From an uncultured Anaerococcus sp. (GTDB taxonomy: Bacteria; Bacillota; Clostridia; Tissierellales; Peptoniphilaceae): a DNA stretch of 64,000 bases. The DNA is taken from positions 41,693-105,692 of the forward strand of contig NZ_CALTSY010000004.1 of assembly GCF_943908415.1 (NCBI RefSeq). The letters run 5' to 3'. Made by a program: the position numbers and the translations under genes. How positions within the stretch are numbered: the first letter of the stretch is position 1; every line of letters starts with the position of its first letter. The notes under the pieces were generated by a model that was not told where the DNA came from, searched no databases, and saw nothing but the letters and a program-made list of their open reading frames with translations. Shown here piece after piece: positions 26,002 to 34,835 of the stretch.

Positions 26002-26619
26002 TTATAACCTCGTTGCCAAATCTCCAACTCTTGCTAATCTATCTCCAAGTCTTTCAAAATACTTATATAACAAAACTTTTTCAGATAGTTCCATAGCACC
26101 GATTTCGTTTTTCTTATTTTGATCTGCTAAATATGTTATGGCTTCTTCAAATAGTTTATTATTTAATTCATCATCCTCTATGGCCTTTAAAGCTAGGTCA
26201 TTATCATTATTTACAAAGCTTGAGATACTTTCCTTGGCCATCTGTTTTTGATTATTTATAAATCTTTTTATGAACTCGCCTTCCTTATCTGATAGTTGAT
26301 ATTCAATCATTATCATAGACGATTGGGCTAAATGATTTGATATTCTCTTATAGGTACTAGCTAATTTTATACTCATTTGTAGGAATCTTAAATCTCTAGC
26401 TACTGGTTGTTGTAAGGCTAATATCTCAAAGCAAAACTTTTCTACATAGGCAGCTTGTCTTCTAACATCATCATTTAGTTCTATTATATCTTCTAGGTTT
26501 TCTTTATCTTTATTTTCTAAAAACAAATCTATCTTATCATAACATAGGATAACAAGTTGCATTAACTCATTACTCATTTTTCCCACTGATTTTAGATCTT
26601 GTCTATACCTGGTCCTCAT
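26002..26619 (-). CDS. phoU: Phosphate transport regulator PhoU
   Basis: A 205-residue all-helical protein with the two PhoU repeats; the metal-binding type segments (QQPVARDLRFLQ; KYFERLGDRLARVGD) are visible. PhoU connects the Pst transporter to PhoR and turns down uptake and signalling when phosphate is plentiful. It lies 3 bp after pstB and 1 bp before phoB, which ties transport and signalling into one transcript. Slightly shorter than the usual about 215-240 residues but complete. Confidence 0.93.
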   Translation of the reverse strand: MRTRYRQDLKSVGKMSNELMQLVILCYDKIDLFLENKDKENLEDIIELNDDVRRQAAYVEKFCFEILALQQPVARDLRFLQMSIKLASTYKRISNHLAQSSMIMIEYQLSDKEGEFIKRFINNQKQMAKESISSFVNNDNDLALKAIEDDELNNKLFEEAITYLADQNKKNEIGAMELSEKVLLYKYFERLGDRLARVGDLATRL

Positions 26620-26621
26620 CC

Positions 26622-27503
26622 TTAACCGAACCTTCCTGTAATGTAATCTTCTGTTCTCTTATCCTTAGGGTCTTCAAAGATTACTTTTGTATCATCCATT
26701 TCTATAACTTCTCCAGTAAGGAAGAATGCTGTTTGATCTGAAATACGAGCAGCTTGTTGCATATTATGGGTTACGATTACTATCGTATATTGCTCTTTTA
26801 AATCTTCCATAAGTTCTTCTATAGAAGATGTTGAGATAGGGTCAAGAGCTGATGTAGGCTCATCCATTAGGATTATATCTGGCTTAACAGATAAGGTCCT
26901 AGCTATACAAATTCTTTGCTGTTGGCCACCAGAAAAAGATAGGGCATTCTTATCAAGCTTATCCTTTACTTCATCCCAGATAGCAGCCTGTTTTAAGGAA
27001 GTTTCTACAATTTCATCTAGCTTATCCTTATCTTTAATGCCACCTATTTTTGGTCCATATGTTAGATTATCGTAAACAGACTTTGAAAATGGATTGGGAG
27101 TTTGAAATACCATTCCTACCCTACGACGTAAATTAACAACATCTATATCATCTTTATATATATCTCTACCATTAATCTCAATAAGTCCATCAATTTTACA
27201 TGAGTCTATAAGGTCATTCATCCTATTAAAACATTTTAATGTGGTTGACTTACCACAACCAGATGGTCCTATAAAGGCTGTAACTTGTCCCTTTTTTATA
27301 TCCATATTTATGCCTTTAAGGGCTTGAAAATCTCCATAATATAAGTCAAGCTCTTTTACAAGAATAGCTGTTTCTAAATCAGAAAATCTATTCCTATCCT
27401 CTAAAGTATGAACAGCTTTATTGCTAGCTCTATCCTCATAAGAGATACTATAATCTCTTGTATGTGACTTTTTATTATTAGTCTCAAATGTTCTTTTGTC
27501 CAT
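26622..27503 (-). CDS. pstB: Phosphate import ATP-binding protein PstB
   Basis: A 293-residue ABC ATPase powering phosphate import: Walker [10 protein letters not shown], the PstB-specific [11 protein letters not shown]-loop FQTPNPF, signature FSGGQQQR, Walker [13 protein letters not shown] and H-loop VTHNMQQA. Compared with the usual about 250 residues, it has an N-terminal extension of about 40 hydrophilic residues before [12 protein letters not shown]. The ATG at 27503 has AAGGAG nearby and no better internal start is evident, so the extension may be real. Part of pstSCAB-phoU-phoBR. Confidence 0.94.
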   Translation of the reverse strand: MDKRTFETNNKKSHTRDYSISYEDRASNKAVHTLEDRNRFSDLETAILVKELDLYYGDFQALKGINMDIKKGQVTAFIGPSGCGKSTTLKCFNRMNDLIDSCKIDGLIEINGRDIYKDDIDVVNLRRRVGMVFQTPNPFSKSVYDNLTYGPKIGGIKDKDKLDEIVETSLKQAAIWDEVKDKLDKNALSFSGGQQQRICIARTLSVKPDIILMDEPTSALDPISTSSIEELMEDLKEQYTIVIVTHNMQQAARISDQTAFFLTGEVIEMDDTKVIFEDPKDKRTEDYITGRFG

Positions 27504-27513
27504 TTATTACTCC

Positions 27514-28326
27514 TTAATTTACTAATCGTTTTGTAATCCTAGATGATATCCAGTTGATTATAATTACAAAAACTAGTAGTAGGACTGCTGTTGCATAAGC
27601 TTCATTGACATGAAAGCCCTCTGATGAAAGCATATACATGTGTACAGCAAGTGTTCTCACCGAGTTTGATATGCCCTTTGGCATAGCTGGCTGTGTACCC
27701 ATTGTATAAATTAAAGCTGCTGACTCTCCTACTATCCTACCCGTTGCAAGAAAAATTCCACCTAGTATCCCATCCATTGCCTCTGGTATTACTATCTTAA
27801 AAATTGTTTGAATTTTTGTAGCACCAAGAGCTAATGAAGCGTGAGCTTGGAGTGGATTAACCGTGAGTATGGCTTCTTCGGTAGTCCTTATTATTGTAGG
27901 TAAGATCATTATAGCTACAGTTAAGCATCCTGCTATCAATGAATACCCCATTCCAAGTCCATAATCTGCTTTGCTAACAAAAAATAAGTATCCAAATAAA
28001 CCATAAACAATAGATGGAATTGATGATAGTATTTCTGTAGCAAATCTAACTATTTTGATAAATGTTTTATTTTTAGCATAATTAGATAGATAAATAGCAG
28101 TAAAGATTCCTATGGGCAAAGTTATAAGTAGAGTCAACAATATTGTAAATAATGTTGATATTAAAGCTGGCATTATAGATACATTAGTCGAATTGTAATT
28201 CCACTCAAAAAGTGAGGGACTGATATTTGGTATTCCTTTTATTAATATATAAGCAATTATTACACCACTAGCTGCATAAGCTAGAAATGTAAAAAGCATC
28301 ACAAAAAATTTATATGGTTTTGTCAT
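27514..28326 (-). CDS. pstA: Phosphate ABC transporter permease PstA
   Basis: A 270-residue membrane protein with six helices and the binding-protein-dependent transport loop (ASLALGATKIQTIFKIVIPEA), which docks on PstB. Other PstA features are LPIGIFTAIYLSNYA and SSIPSIVYGLFGY. It pairs with PstC to form the phosphate channel. It lies between pstC (17 bp) and pstB (10 bp). AGGAG precedes the start. Confidence 0.93.
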   Translation of the reverse strand: MTKPYKFFVMLFTFLAYAASGVIIAYILIKGIPNISPSLFEWNYNSTNVSIMPALISTLFTILLTLLITLPIGIFTAIYLSNYAKNKTFIKIVRFATEILSSIPSIVYGLFGYLFFVSKADYGLGMGYSLIAGCLTVAIMILPTIIRTTEEAILTVNPLQAHASLALGATKIQTIFKIVIPEAMDGILGGIFLATGRIVGESAALIYTMGTQPAMPKGISNSVRTLAVHMYMLSSEGFHVNEAYATAVLLLVFVIIINWISSRITKRLVN

Positions 28327-28343
28327 TTTTACTCCTTAGCTTA

Positions 28344-29204
28344 TTAGTAGTTATTCTGGCTTTTATTTCTTATGATATTAAAGATTATATTAATCAATAA
28401 TATGAAAAAGAATAATACCATACCAGTTGCAATTAAAGATTGCCTATGCATACCTGATGCATATCCCATCTCAAGAACAATATTAGTTGTAAGAGTACGT
28501 GCACCTTGTAATAGAGAATGAGGTGTCCTAGCTTGATTACCTACAACTAGGTAAACTGCCATAGTTTCACCTATTGCACGTCCTATAGCAAGAATTATAG
28601 AAGAAAATATTCCACTTTTGGCATATGGAAGCATAACCTTATGGATAGTTTCTTCCTTGGTAGCACCTAAAGCTAAGGATCCCGTATAGAAATTTTTAGG
28701 CACTTGACGTAAGGAGTTTTCTGAAATATTTACCATAGTAGGCAAAATCATTATGCTAAGTAGTATAGATGCTGTAAGCATATTGTATTGTCTTGTATGA
28801 AAAATTTTTCCAATAAGTGGTGCCAATATAATCATAGCAAAAAAACCATAAACTACTGAAGGGATAGCTGCCATCAAATTTATAAGAGATTTGAGGAAAC
28901 CATAACTTTTATCAGCATAATAGGCCATAAATATTGAAACTGCTATCCCAAATGGTAGAGCAATCAAGGTAGATACTAAAGTAACTATAATTGATCCAAT
29001 AATCATTGGAAATATACCAAAACTTGCTGGACTTGCAGTAGGAGCCCATTTAGTCCCCTTTATAAAGGGCACAAGCCCGTATTTACTTATAAAATCTATC
29101 CCTGATCTAAATATAAAGAATATAATTAATAATATAAGTACTACGGACATTGCTGCTGATATAAGGAATAAAATTTCTCCAAACTTTTCCTTAGTATTTT
29201 TCAT
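28344..29204 (-). CDS. pstC: Phosphate ABC transporter permease PstC
   Basis: A 286-residue six-helix permease with LPFGIAVSIFMAYYA, AAIPSVVYGFFAM and the coupling loop GSLALGATKEETIHKVMLPYA. It forms the membrane pore for phosphate with PstA. It begins two bases after the pstS stop, so the two are tightly coupled. Confidence 0.93.
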   Translation of the reverse strand: MKNTKEKFGEILFLISAAMSVVLILLIIFFIFRSGIDFISKYGLVPFIKGTKWAPTASPASFGIFPMIIGSIIVTLVSTLIALPFGIAVSIFMAYYADKSYGFLKSLINLMAAIPSVVYGFFAMIILAPLIGKIFHTRQYNMLTASILLSIMILPTMVNISENSLRQVPKNFYTGSLALGATKEETIHKVMLPYAKSGIFSSIILAIGRAIGETMAVYLVVGNQARTPHSLLQGARTLTTNIVLEMGYASGMHRQSLIATGMVLFFFILLINIIFNIIRNKSQNNY

Positions 29205-29206
29205 TT

Positions 29207-30133
29207 TTAATCAAGCTCTCCAGTATTTATAATTTCTCCAGAAAAAATTTGCCTTAATTCTTCTACAGTTAAGTCATCAATCTTGCTATCATTATTTACT
29301 ACTACTGCTATTCCATCTGTCGCTATAACTTCAGATTTAAGCTCTTTACTTTCTTGATCATCAAGTTCTCTTGATGACATAGCTATAGATGCTGCATTAT
29401 CTCTAACAGCTTGTATACCTGCTGTTGAACCATTAGATTGAACTTCAATTTTAACTTCTGGATTTATAGATTTATAGGACTCAGCAAGCTTTTCAATTAA
29501 AGGTGTAACTGATGTTGAGCCAGCAACTGTGATGCTTCCTTTTAATCCATCTTTTTCTTCATAATCTTTTGTATCTTTTAAGGCCACATAGCCTTCTTCC
29601 TTAACAACATCCTGAGCCTTTGTAGATAAACAATAATCTAAGAAGTCCTTAGATAAGTCATCAAGCTCATCTTCTTTATAGGCAAGATTAAATGGTCTAG
29701 AGATTTTGTAATCACCAGATTCAATATTTGCCTCGGTTGCCTCTACTCCATCAACTTTGATAGCCTTTACTGTATCATTTAATGATCCTAGAGATATATA
29801 ACCAATAGCATTAGGATCAGATGATACTGTAGTCATTACTCCATTTGTAGAATTTTGTACTTCTGCTTCAACTGTTGTCTTATCCTCTTTACTACCATCA
29901 TCATTTTTTTCTTCAAGACCAACTAACTCTGTAAAGGCTCCTCTGGTACCAGATCCTTCTTCTCTTGAAACTACAACAAAATCATAGTCGTTAGCTTCAG
30001 AACTTTTATCAGCTTCACTAGATGACGTTTCAGTCGTTTCTGTCTTATTATCAGTATTATCATTATTACATGCAGTCAATACTAGTCCTAGTGAAAGTGC
30101 TACTGCTATAATTCTTGAATTTTTAAATCTCAT
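29207..30133 (-). CDS. pstS: Phosphate-binding lipoprotein PstS, apparently circularly permuted
   Basis: A 308-residue lipoprotein: signal peptide with lipobox LTAC (Cys22), then an acidic Ser/Thr/Glu linker. The two parts of the binding fold appear in swapped order. Residues about 52-185 hold what is normally the second part (SREEGSGTRGAF at 56-67, NAIGYISLGSLND, SRPFNL, EEGYVAL). Residues about 199-308 hold what is normally the N-terminal part (GSITVAGSTSVTPL, STAGIQA, MSSRELDDQ, IFSGEI). The protein stops where the segment leading to SREEGSGTR would follow. All phosphate-loop motifs are present, so it should still bind. It is first in the operon, behind Pho-type boxes. Confidence 0.9.
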   Translation of the reverse strand: MRFKNSRIIAVALSLGLVLTACNNDNTDNKTETTETSSSEADKSSEANDYDFVVVSREEGSGTRGAFTELVGLEEKNDDGSKEDKTTVEAEVQNSTNGVMTTVSSDPNAIGYISLGSLNDTVKAIKVDGVEATEANIESGDYKISRPFNLAYKEDELDDLSKDFLDYCLSTKAQDVVKEEGYVALKDTKDYEEKDGLKGSITVAGSTSVTPLIEKLAESYKSINPEVKIEVQSNGSTAGIQAVRDNAASIAMSSRELDDQESKELKSEVIATDGIAVVVNNDSKIDDLTVEELRQIFSGEIINTGELD

Positions 30134-30200
30134 GCAAAATCTCCTTATAGTTTTATATATTTACTTACTTAAGTATCTTACACTCCCTTTATTTAAAACA

Positions 30201-30228
30201 TTTAAAGCTTATGTAAAGTTTATGTAAA
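30201..30228 (-). promoter_or_regulatory. Pho boxes upstream of pstS
   Basis: On the minus strand, TTTACA (30228-30223), TTTACA (30217-30212) and TTTAAA (30206-30201), spaced exactly 11 bp, with a weaker TAAATA continuing at 30195-30190. This matches PhoP/PhoB direct repeats of Firmicutes. A -10-like TAAGAT lies at 30180-30175, and AAGGAG precedes the pstS ATG. Confidence 0.75.
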
Positions 30229-30281
30229 ATGTTCTTTTAATATACTAACTATATAATTCCCTGTGTTTCTAGGATTAGGAG

Positions 30282-31646
30282 TTATTCTTTTATTTGCTTA
30301 TCTTCTTCTTTTTCTGGTATAAACAAATTCATAAAAAATGCAAATACAGTTGTAAGCACTACAGGTGATGATCCAATAGCTACTTCTAAAGCTTCTGGCA
30401 TAAATTTAATGCCTGCATTATTGGCTTCTGTAACTACTTGAGTAAATCCAAAACCTATTGCTATAGCAACCCCTACTATATATGTATTTCTCATAGAAAG
30501 AGGTTGGCTAGTTATCATCCTTATACCATTCATAGTTATAGCTGCAAATACAGATAAGGTCGCACCACCTATTACTGGGAAAGGAATAGTTAATAGTAAT
30601 GATGAAAACTTAGGAACAAGGCCTGCAATTAAAATCATAAGAGATGCTGTAGTAAATACTTTTTTATTAACTACCTTATTTATAGAAACAATTCCAGCGT
30701 TTTGAGAAAAAGTTGCTGTTGGAAGTGTTCCAATAAAAGCACCTAATATATTAGCAATTGAAAATCCAATTATACCCCCACGAAGTTCATCACTAGTAGC
30801 TGGCCTATCCATACCACCAATAGTAGCTGAGTTCATATCACCTATACCCTCTATACAGGTAACTATAAATATTATTATAAAGGCCGCTATAGCTGATGGT
30901 TCAAATTTGATACCAAAATGCATAGGCTTAATTACAGAAAACCAGTTTGCATCTGAAACAGGAGATAAATCTACATAACCCATAAAAAATGCAAGAATAT
31001 ATCCCACAATCATGGATAATAATACTGAGGCAAGTGATACCATGCCCTTACCAAAATGAGTAAAGATTATATTTGCTAGCAAGGTAACTCCAGCTATAAG
31101 CCAGTATTGCCATCCACCCCAGCCAGGCATGCTTAAATCTCCTCCTCCACCCATGTAATTGATAGCAACAGGGTATAAGGACAAACCAATTGATAAAACC
31201 ACCGTACCGGCAACCAATGGTGGAAAGTAAGGCAAAACATATTTTAAAGCATAGCCAAATACAAGTGATACAACAGCTGCAATTAGTTGAGAACCTAGAA
31301 CTACAGCAACAATACCTCTAGGACCTAAAGACTCAAACTGTCCAGCAAGGGCAATCATAGTTGGGACATAGGCAAAACTAACTCCATAGATCATAGGAAG
31401 CTTGTTTCCTATAAGTCTCATAGGACCAAAAAGAATAAGCAATGTAGTAAGAGCTGACCCTATTAAAGACATCTGTACTAGAAGTATAGAATCAGCGGGA
31501 TCAAGTCCTGCAGCACCAGCAAAAATCAAAGTAGGTGCTATGCAACCTGCAATCATCGCTATTAAGTGTTCAAAAGCAAGGGGTAAGGCCTGCTTTAAGC
31601 TAACTTCCCCATCAACAGTGAATAAATTAGAATAATTTTTTTCCAT
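30282..31646 (-). CDS. Uracil/xanthine-type nucleobase permease (NCS2)
   Basis: A 454-residue membrane transporter with about 12-14 helices of the nucleobase:cation symporter-2 family. Signature-like segments are QNAGIVSINKVVNKKV, EGIGDMNSATIGGMDRPA and PVIGGATLSVF. Length and the long N-terminal FEHLIAMIAGCIAPTLI block favour the purine (xanthine/urate) branch, but uracil cannot be excluded. The upstream region to 31884 is AT-rich; I found no purine riboswitch in it. It stands alone, divergent from asnA and just upstream of the pst operon. Confidence 0.88.
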   Translation of the reverse strand: MEKNYSNLFTVDGEVSLKQALPLAFEHLIAMIAGCIAPTLIFAGAAGLDPADSILLVQMSLIGSALTTLLILFGPMRLIGNKLPMIYGVSFAYVPTMIALAGQFESLGPRGIVAVVLGSQLIAAVVSLVFGYALKYVLPYFPPLVAGTVVLSIGLSLYPVAINYMGGGGDLSMPGWGGWQYWLIAGVTLLANIIFTHFGKGMVSLASVLLSMIVGYILAFFMGYVDLSPVSDANWFSVIKPMHFGIKFEPSAIAAFIIIFIVTCIEGIGDMNSATIGGMDRPATSDELRGGIIGFSIANILGAFIGTLPTATFSQNAGIVSINKVVNKKVFTTASLMILIAGLVPKFSSLLLTIPFPVIGGATLSVFAAITMNGIRMITSQPLSMRNTYIVGVAIAIGFGFTQVVTEANNAGIKFMPEALEVAIGSSPVVLTTVFAFFMNLFIPEKEEDKQIKE

Positions 31647-31824
31647 ATTCTTCTCCTTAATAAAACATCAATTATTTAATATGTAGTAGCAATTTAACAA
31701 TTAAGCCTCCTTTAATCAAATTATAATTATTATTTCGCTTAAATACAAGCTTTTTAAGCAATTTTTATATTTTTTGATATATTTATAAATTAAACTAAAT
31801 GTTAATTACTAGCAAACCTTATCC

Positions 31825-31852
31825 TTGACATAAAAGCTTAAAAACTTATAAT
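31825..31852 (+). promoter_or_regulatory. Promoter of asnA
   Basis: TTGACA (31825-31830), 16 bp spacer, TATAAT (31847-31852): both elements match the consensus. The predicted leader is only about 25 nt, leaving no room for a T-box. Confidence 0.8.
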
Positions 31853-31884
31853 TTATAAGACAATCTACTAAAAAAGAGGCTTAA

Positions 31885-32898
31885 ATGTATAATATAAAAA
31901 CACCAGAAGGATATAAATCTAGTTCTGATTTATATACCACACAATTATTAATAAAAGAAATAAAAGATTACTTTCAAATCAATCTTGCTAATAACCTAAA
32001 CTTAAAAAGAGTTAGCGCACCTTTGTTTGTATCCCTAGAATCAGGTCTAAATGATAACCTAAACGGACATGAAGGACCTGTAACATTTGATGTACCTAAC
32101 GCAGATGGACAAGATTTAGAAATAGTACACTCCCTTGCTAAATGGAAGAGATATGCTCTTAAAAGCTATGAATTTAAAATGCATGAAGGTCTATATACAG
32201 ATATGAATGCAATAAGACGTTGCGAAGTGCCTGATAATACTCACTCATTTTATGTTGACCAATGGGACTGGGAACTTATTATTGAAGAAGAAGATAGAAA
32301 TGTCGCTTACTTAAAAAAAGTTGTAGAGGTTATTTATAGGACTTTAAAATCCTTAGATGAGTACCTATGTACTCTCATGCCAGAAAGACGAAAGCTATTA
32401 AAAGATCAAATCACCTTTATAACAAGTCAAGAACTTTTAGATAAATACCCTGACATAGAGGATAGTACAGAAAGAGAAAGACTAGCTGTGAAGGAGTACG
32501 GATCAATTTTCCTAATGCAAATTGGTAATAAACTATCAAATGGTGAAAAACATGATAACAGAGCGCCAGACTACGATGACTGGTTATTAAATGGAGATAT
32601 CATAGTATACAATCCAATCTTAGATGATCAGCTGGAATTATCTTCTATGGGTATTAGAGTAAACCCAGAAAGGCTTAATGAACAGCTTAAACAATCTGAT
32701 AATCTAGACAGGTTAAAATATGACTATCATAGAAAATTGATAGATGGAAAGCTTCCACAAACTGTAGGAGGCGGTATAGGTCAATCAAGAATATGTATGT
32801 TCTTCTTACAAAAGGCCCATATAGGAGAAGTACAAGTATCCTACTGGCCAGAAGACTATAGGAGAGCCTTAGAAAATAAGGGCATTCATTTATTATAA
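31885..32898 (+). CDS. asnA: Aspartate--ammonia ligase
   Basis: A 337-residue AsnA-type asparagine synthetase that makes asparagine from aspartate, ammonia and ATP; the fold resembles class II aaRS. Typical segments are RVSAPLFVSLESGLND, HSFYVDQWDWE, SSMGIRVNPE and VGGGIGQSRICMF. Length equals the family's. The ATG at 31885 follows AAAGAGGC and a consensus promoter. Single-gene unit ending in a strong bidirectional terminator. Confidence 0.96.
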   Translation: MYNIKTPEGYKSSSDLYTTQLLIKEIKDYFQINLANNLNLKRVSAPLFVSLESGLNDNLNGHEGPVTFDVPNADGQDLEIVHSLAKWKRYALKSYEFKMHEGLYTDMNAIRRCEVPDNTHSFYVDQWDWELIIEEEDRNVAYLKKVVEVIYRTLKSLDEYLCTLMPERRKLLKDQITFITSQELLDKYPDIEDSTERERLAVKEYGSIFLMQIGNKLSNGEKHDNRAPDYDDWLLNGDIIVYNPILDDQLELSSMGIRVNPERLNEQLKQSDNLDRLKYDYHRKLIDGKLPQTVGGGIGQSRICMFFLQKAHIGEVQVSYWPEDYRRALENKGIHLL

Positions 32899-32912
32899 AA
32901 AATCATTAAAAT

Positions 32913-32954
32913 AAAAGTCTAATCACAATTATTATTTGTAGATTAGACTTTTTT
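32913..32954. terminator. Bidirectional terminator between asnA and recQ
   Basis: Stem AAGTCTAATC / GATTAGACTT, T-run on the plus strand and A-rich flank giving T-run on the minus strand, between convergent genes. Confidence 0.85.
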
Positions 32955-32981
32955 AATTATATAAATTATATTTTTCAAATT

Positions 32982-34790
32982 TTAATTATCACTAATGAAT
33001 TCAGATATCTCAGCTATAAATATATCTCCATATTGCATCAACTTCTTATCTCCAACTCCCTTTATTTTTAAGAAATCTTCTTCTGATTTAGGCTTATAGC
33101 TTGCCATATCTTTAAGTGATGCATCTGAAAATATGATAAAGGGTGGGATATTTCTTTTTTTGGATAAATCTAACCTTACTTTTTTAAGATGGTTAAATAA
33201 GGCCTCATCGTAGTCTTCGCTATCTACTATATGAGGAATCTTTTCCTTATAGCTTGATTTTTCTTCTATAGTTTCATTGACATATACCTTAGATCCTTCA
33301 AATAAGACATCCTTGGATTTTTCGGTTAATTTAAGTATGGGATAACTGCCCCCACTTACTCTTATATAACCATCTGCAATGAGTGTACCAGTCAAATCTC
33401 TGATATATTTTTCGCTCACACCTTTCATAATTCCATAGGTAGAGACGTCTTTTAAATTTTTCTCTCGGACATTTTTATTATTTGATCCTCTCAAGCAATC
33501 TATAACAGTCTTTGAACCATATCTTTGATCAAGCCTATATATACAGGACAAAACTTTTTGACTGTCTATTGTAGCATCGGATTTTTTGACTTCTCCTAGG
33601 CAATTAGAACAATTATCGCATGAATTTTTAGACTCTTGGCCAAAGTAATTTAGGATAAAGGCCCTAAGGCAATTAGTGGTATTTACATAATTGATTATAG
33701 TCTGCAACTTCTCTAATTGATACCTCTTATAATCAATATTTTCAGTTTGATTTATAAAAAACTTATTTATTATAATATCTTGGGCATTGTATAAGAGTAT
33801 ACAATCACTTGTTTCTCCATCCCTACCTGCACGACCAGCTTCCTGGTAGTAGGATTCCATGTCTTTTGGCATGTTATAATGGATTACATAGCGGACATTG
33901 CTCTTATCTATGCCCATACCAAAGGCATTAGTTGCTACTATAATCTTTTTTCTATCATATATAAAGTCATCTTGGTTTTTTATGCGGATAGATTCAGAAA
34001 GCCCTGCGTGATACTTGCTCACATCGAGACCCATATTTTTTATAAACTTATATAGGTCGTCTACCTTTTTGCGTGTTGATGCATAAATAATACCTGAATC
34101 ATCCTTGTGATCTTTTAGATAGTCTCTTAGGTATCTAAGCTTATCTGCAGGTTTTTCTACCTTGAATGTTAGATTTTCTCTATCAAAACCAGTTACCCTT
34201 ACAAATGGATCTCTAAGCTCTAAATTACTTATTATGTCTTCTCTTACCTCATGGGTAGCTGTGGCTGTGAAAGCTGCAACTGATACATCGCCTAAGATAT
34301 CATATATACTTGGTATAAGCTTATATGATGGCCTAAAATCATGTCCCCATTGACTTATACAGTGGGCCTCATCTACTGCTATAAATGATATTTCTATATC
34401 CTTTAAAAAATCTATAAAAAACTTATTTTCAAGCCTTTCTGGAGATATATATAAAAGCTTTACCTTGCCTTTTTTTATATCTCTAAGGCTAGATGTATAC
34501 TCTTCATAAGATAGGCTGGAGTTAATAAAACTTGCGCCTATCCCATCTTCAACTAAGGCATCTACCTGATCTTTCATCAAGGATATCAAAGGAGATATTA
34601 CTAGGGTAATCCCATCCATCATAAGGGCTGGCAATTGATAACATATAGATTTGCCTCCGCCTGTGGGCAAGACTCCTAGAACATCTTTTTTCTCCAAGAT
34701 ATTGGTTATTATATCTTCTTGTCCGCTTCTAAAGGAATCATATCCAAAATATTTTTTTAAATTTTCATAAAGTAATTTTTTATCTGTCAT
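32982..34790 (-). CDS. recQ: ATP-dependent DNA helicase RecQ
   Basis: A 602-residue superfamily 2 helicase that unwinds recombination and repair intermediates. Visible in order: motif 0 (FRSGQEDIITNI), motif I GVLPTGGGKS, motif II DEAHCISQWGHDFRPSY, SAT-like AFTATAT, motif VI QEAGRAGRDG, a zinc-binding region with four Cys (CLRAFILNYFG...CDNCSNC), a winged-helix RQC part and a C-terminal HRDC-like domain. I start at the ATG at 34790 (MTDKKLLYENL). It has no clear Shine-Dalgarno and sits just after the terminator of the previous gene, so its promoter is not evident. Confidence 0.93.
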   Translation of the reverse strand: MTDKKLLYENLKKYFGYDSFRSGQEDIITNILEKKDVLGVLPTGGGKSICYQLPALMMDGITLVISPLISLMKDQVDALVEDGIGASFINSSLSYEEYTSSLRDIKKGKVKLLYISPERLENKFFIDFLKDIEISFIAVDEAHCISQWGHDFRPSYKLIPSIYDILGDVSVAAFTATATHEVREDIISNLELRDPFVRVTGFDRENLTFKVEKPADKLRYLRDYLKDHKDDSGIIYASTRKKVDDLYKFIKNMGLDVSKYHAGLSESIRIKNQDDFIYDRKKIIVATNAFGMGIDKSNVRYVIHYNMPKDMESYYQEAGRAGRDGETSDCILLYNAQDIIINKFFINQTENIDYKRYQLEKLQTIINYVNTTNCLRAFILNYFGQESKNSCDNCSNCLGEVKKSDATIDSQKVLSCIYRLDQRYGSKTVIDCLRGSNNKNVREKNLKDVSTYGIMKGVSEKYIRDLTGTLIADGYIRVSGGSYPILKLTEKSKDVLFEGSKVYVNETIEEKSSYKEKIPHIVDSEDYDEALFNHLKKVRLDLSKKRNIPPFIIFSDASLKDMASYKPKSEEDFLKIKGVGDKKLMQYGDIFIAEISEFISDN

Positions 34791-34797
34791 ATTGTTT

Positions 34798-34835
34798 GTA
34801 AAAAAAATAATTAAGCTCAAACGAACTTAATTATT
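34798..34835 (-). terminator. Terminator of the rlmL-to-DUF4097 operon
   Basis: 13 bp stem AATAATTAAGTTC / GAGCTTAATTATT (one G-U) and eight T on the minus strand, overlapping the stop of the DUF4097 gene. Confidence 0.8.

Noticed and set aside
31647..31884. Purine riboswitch upstream of the nucleobase permease
   Set aside because: None of the conserved purine-aptamer loop sequences are present; the region is plain AT-rich.
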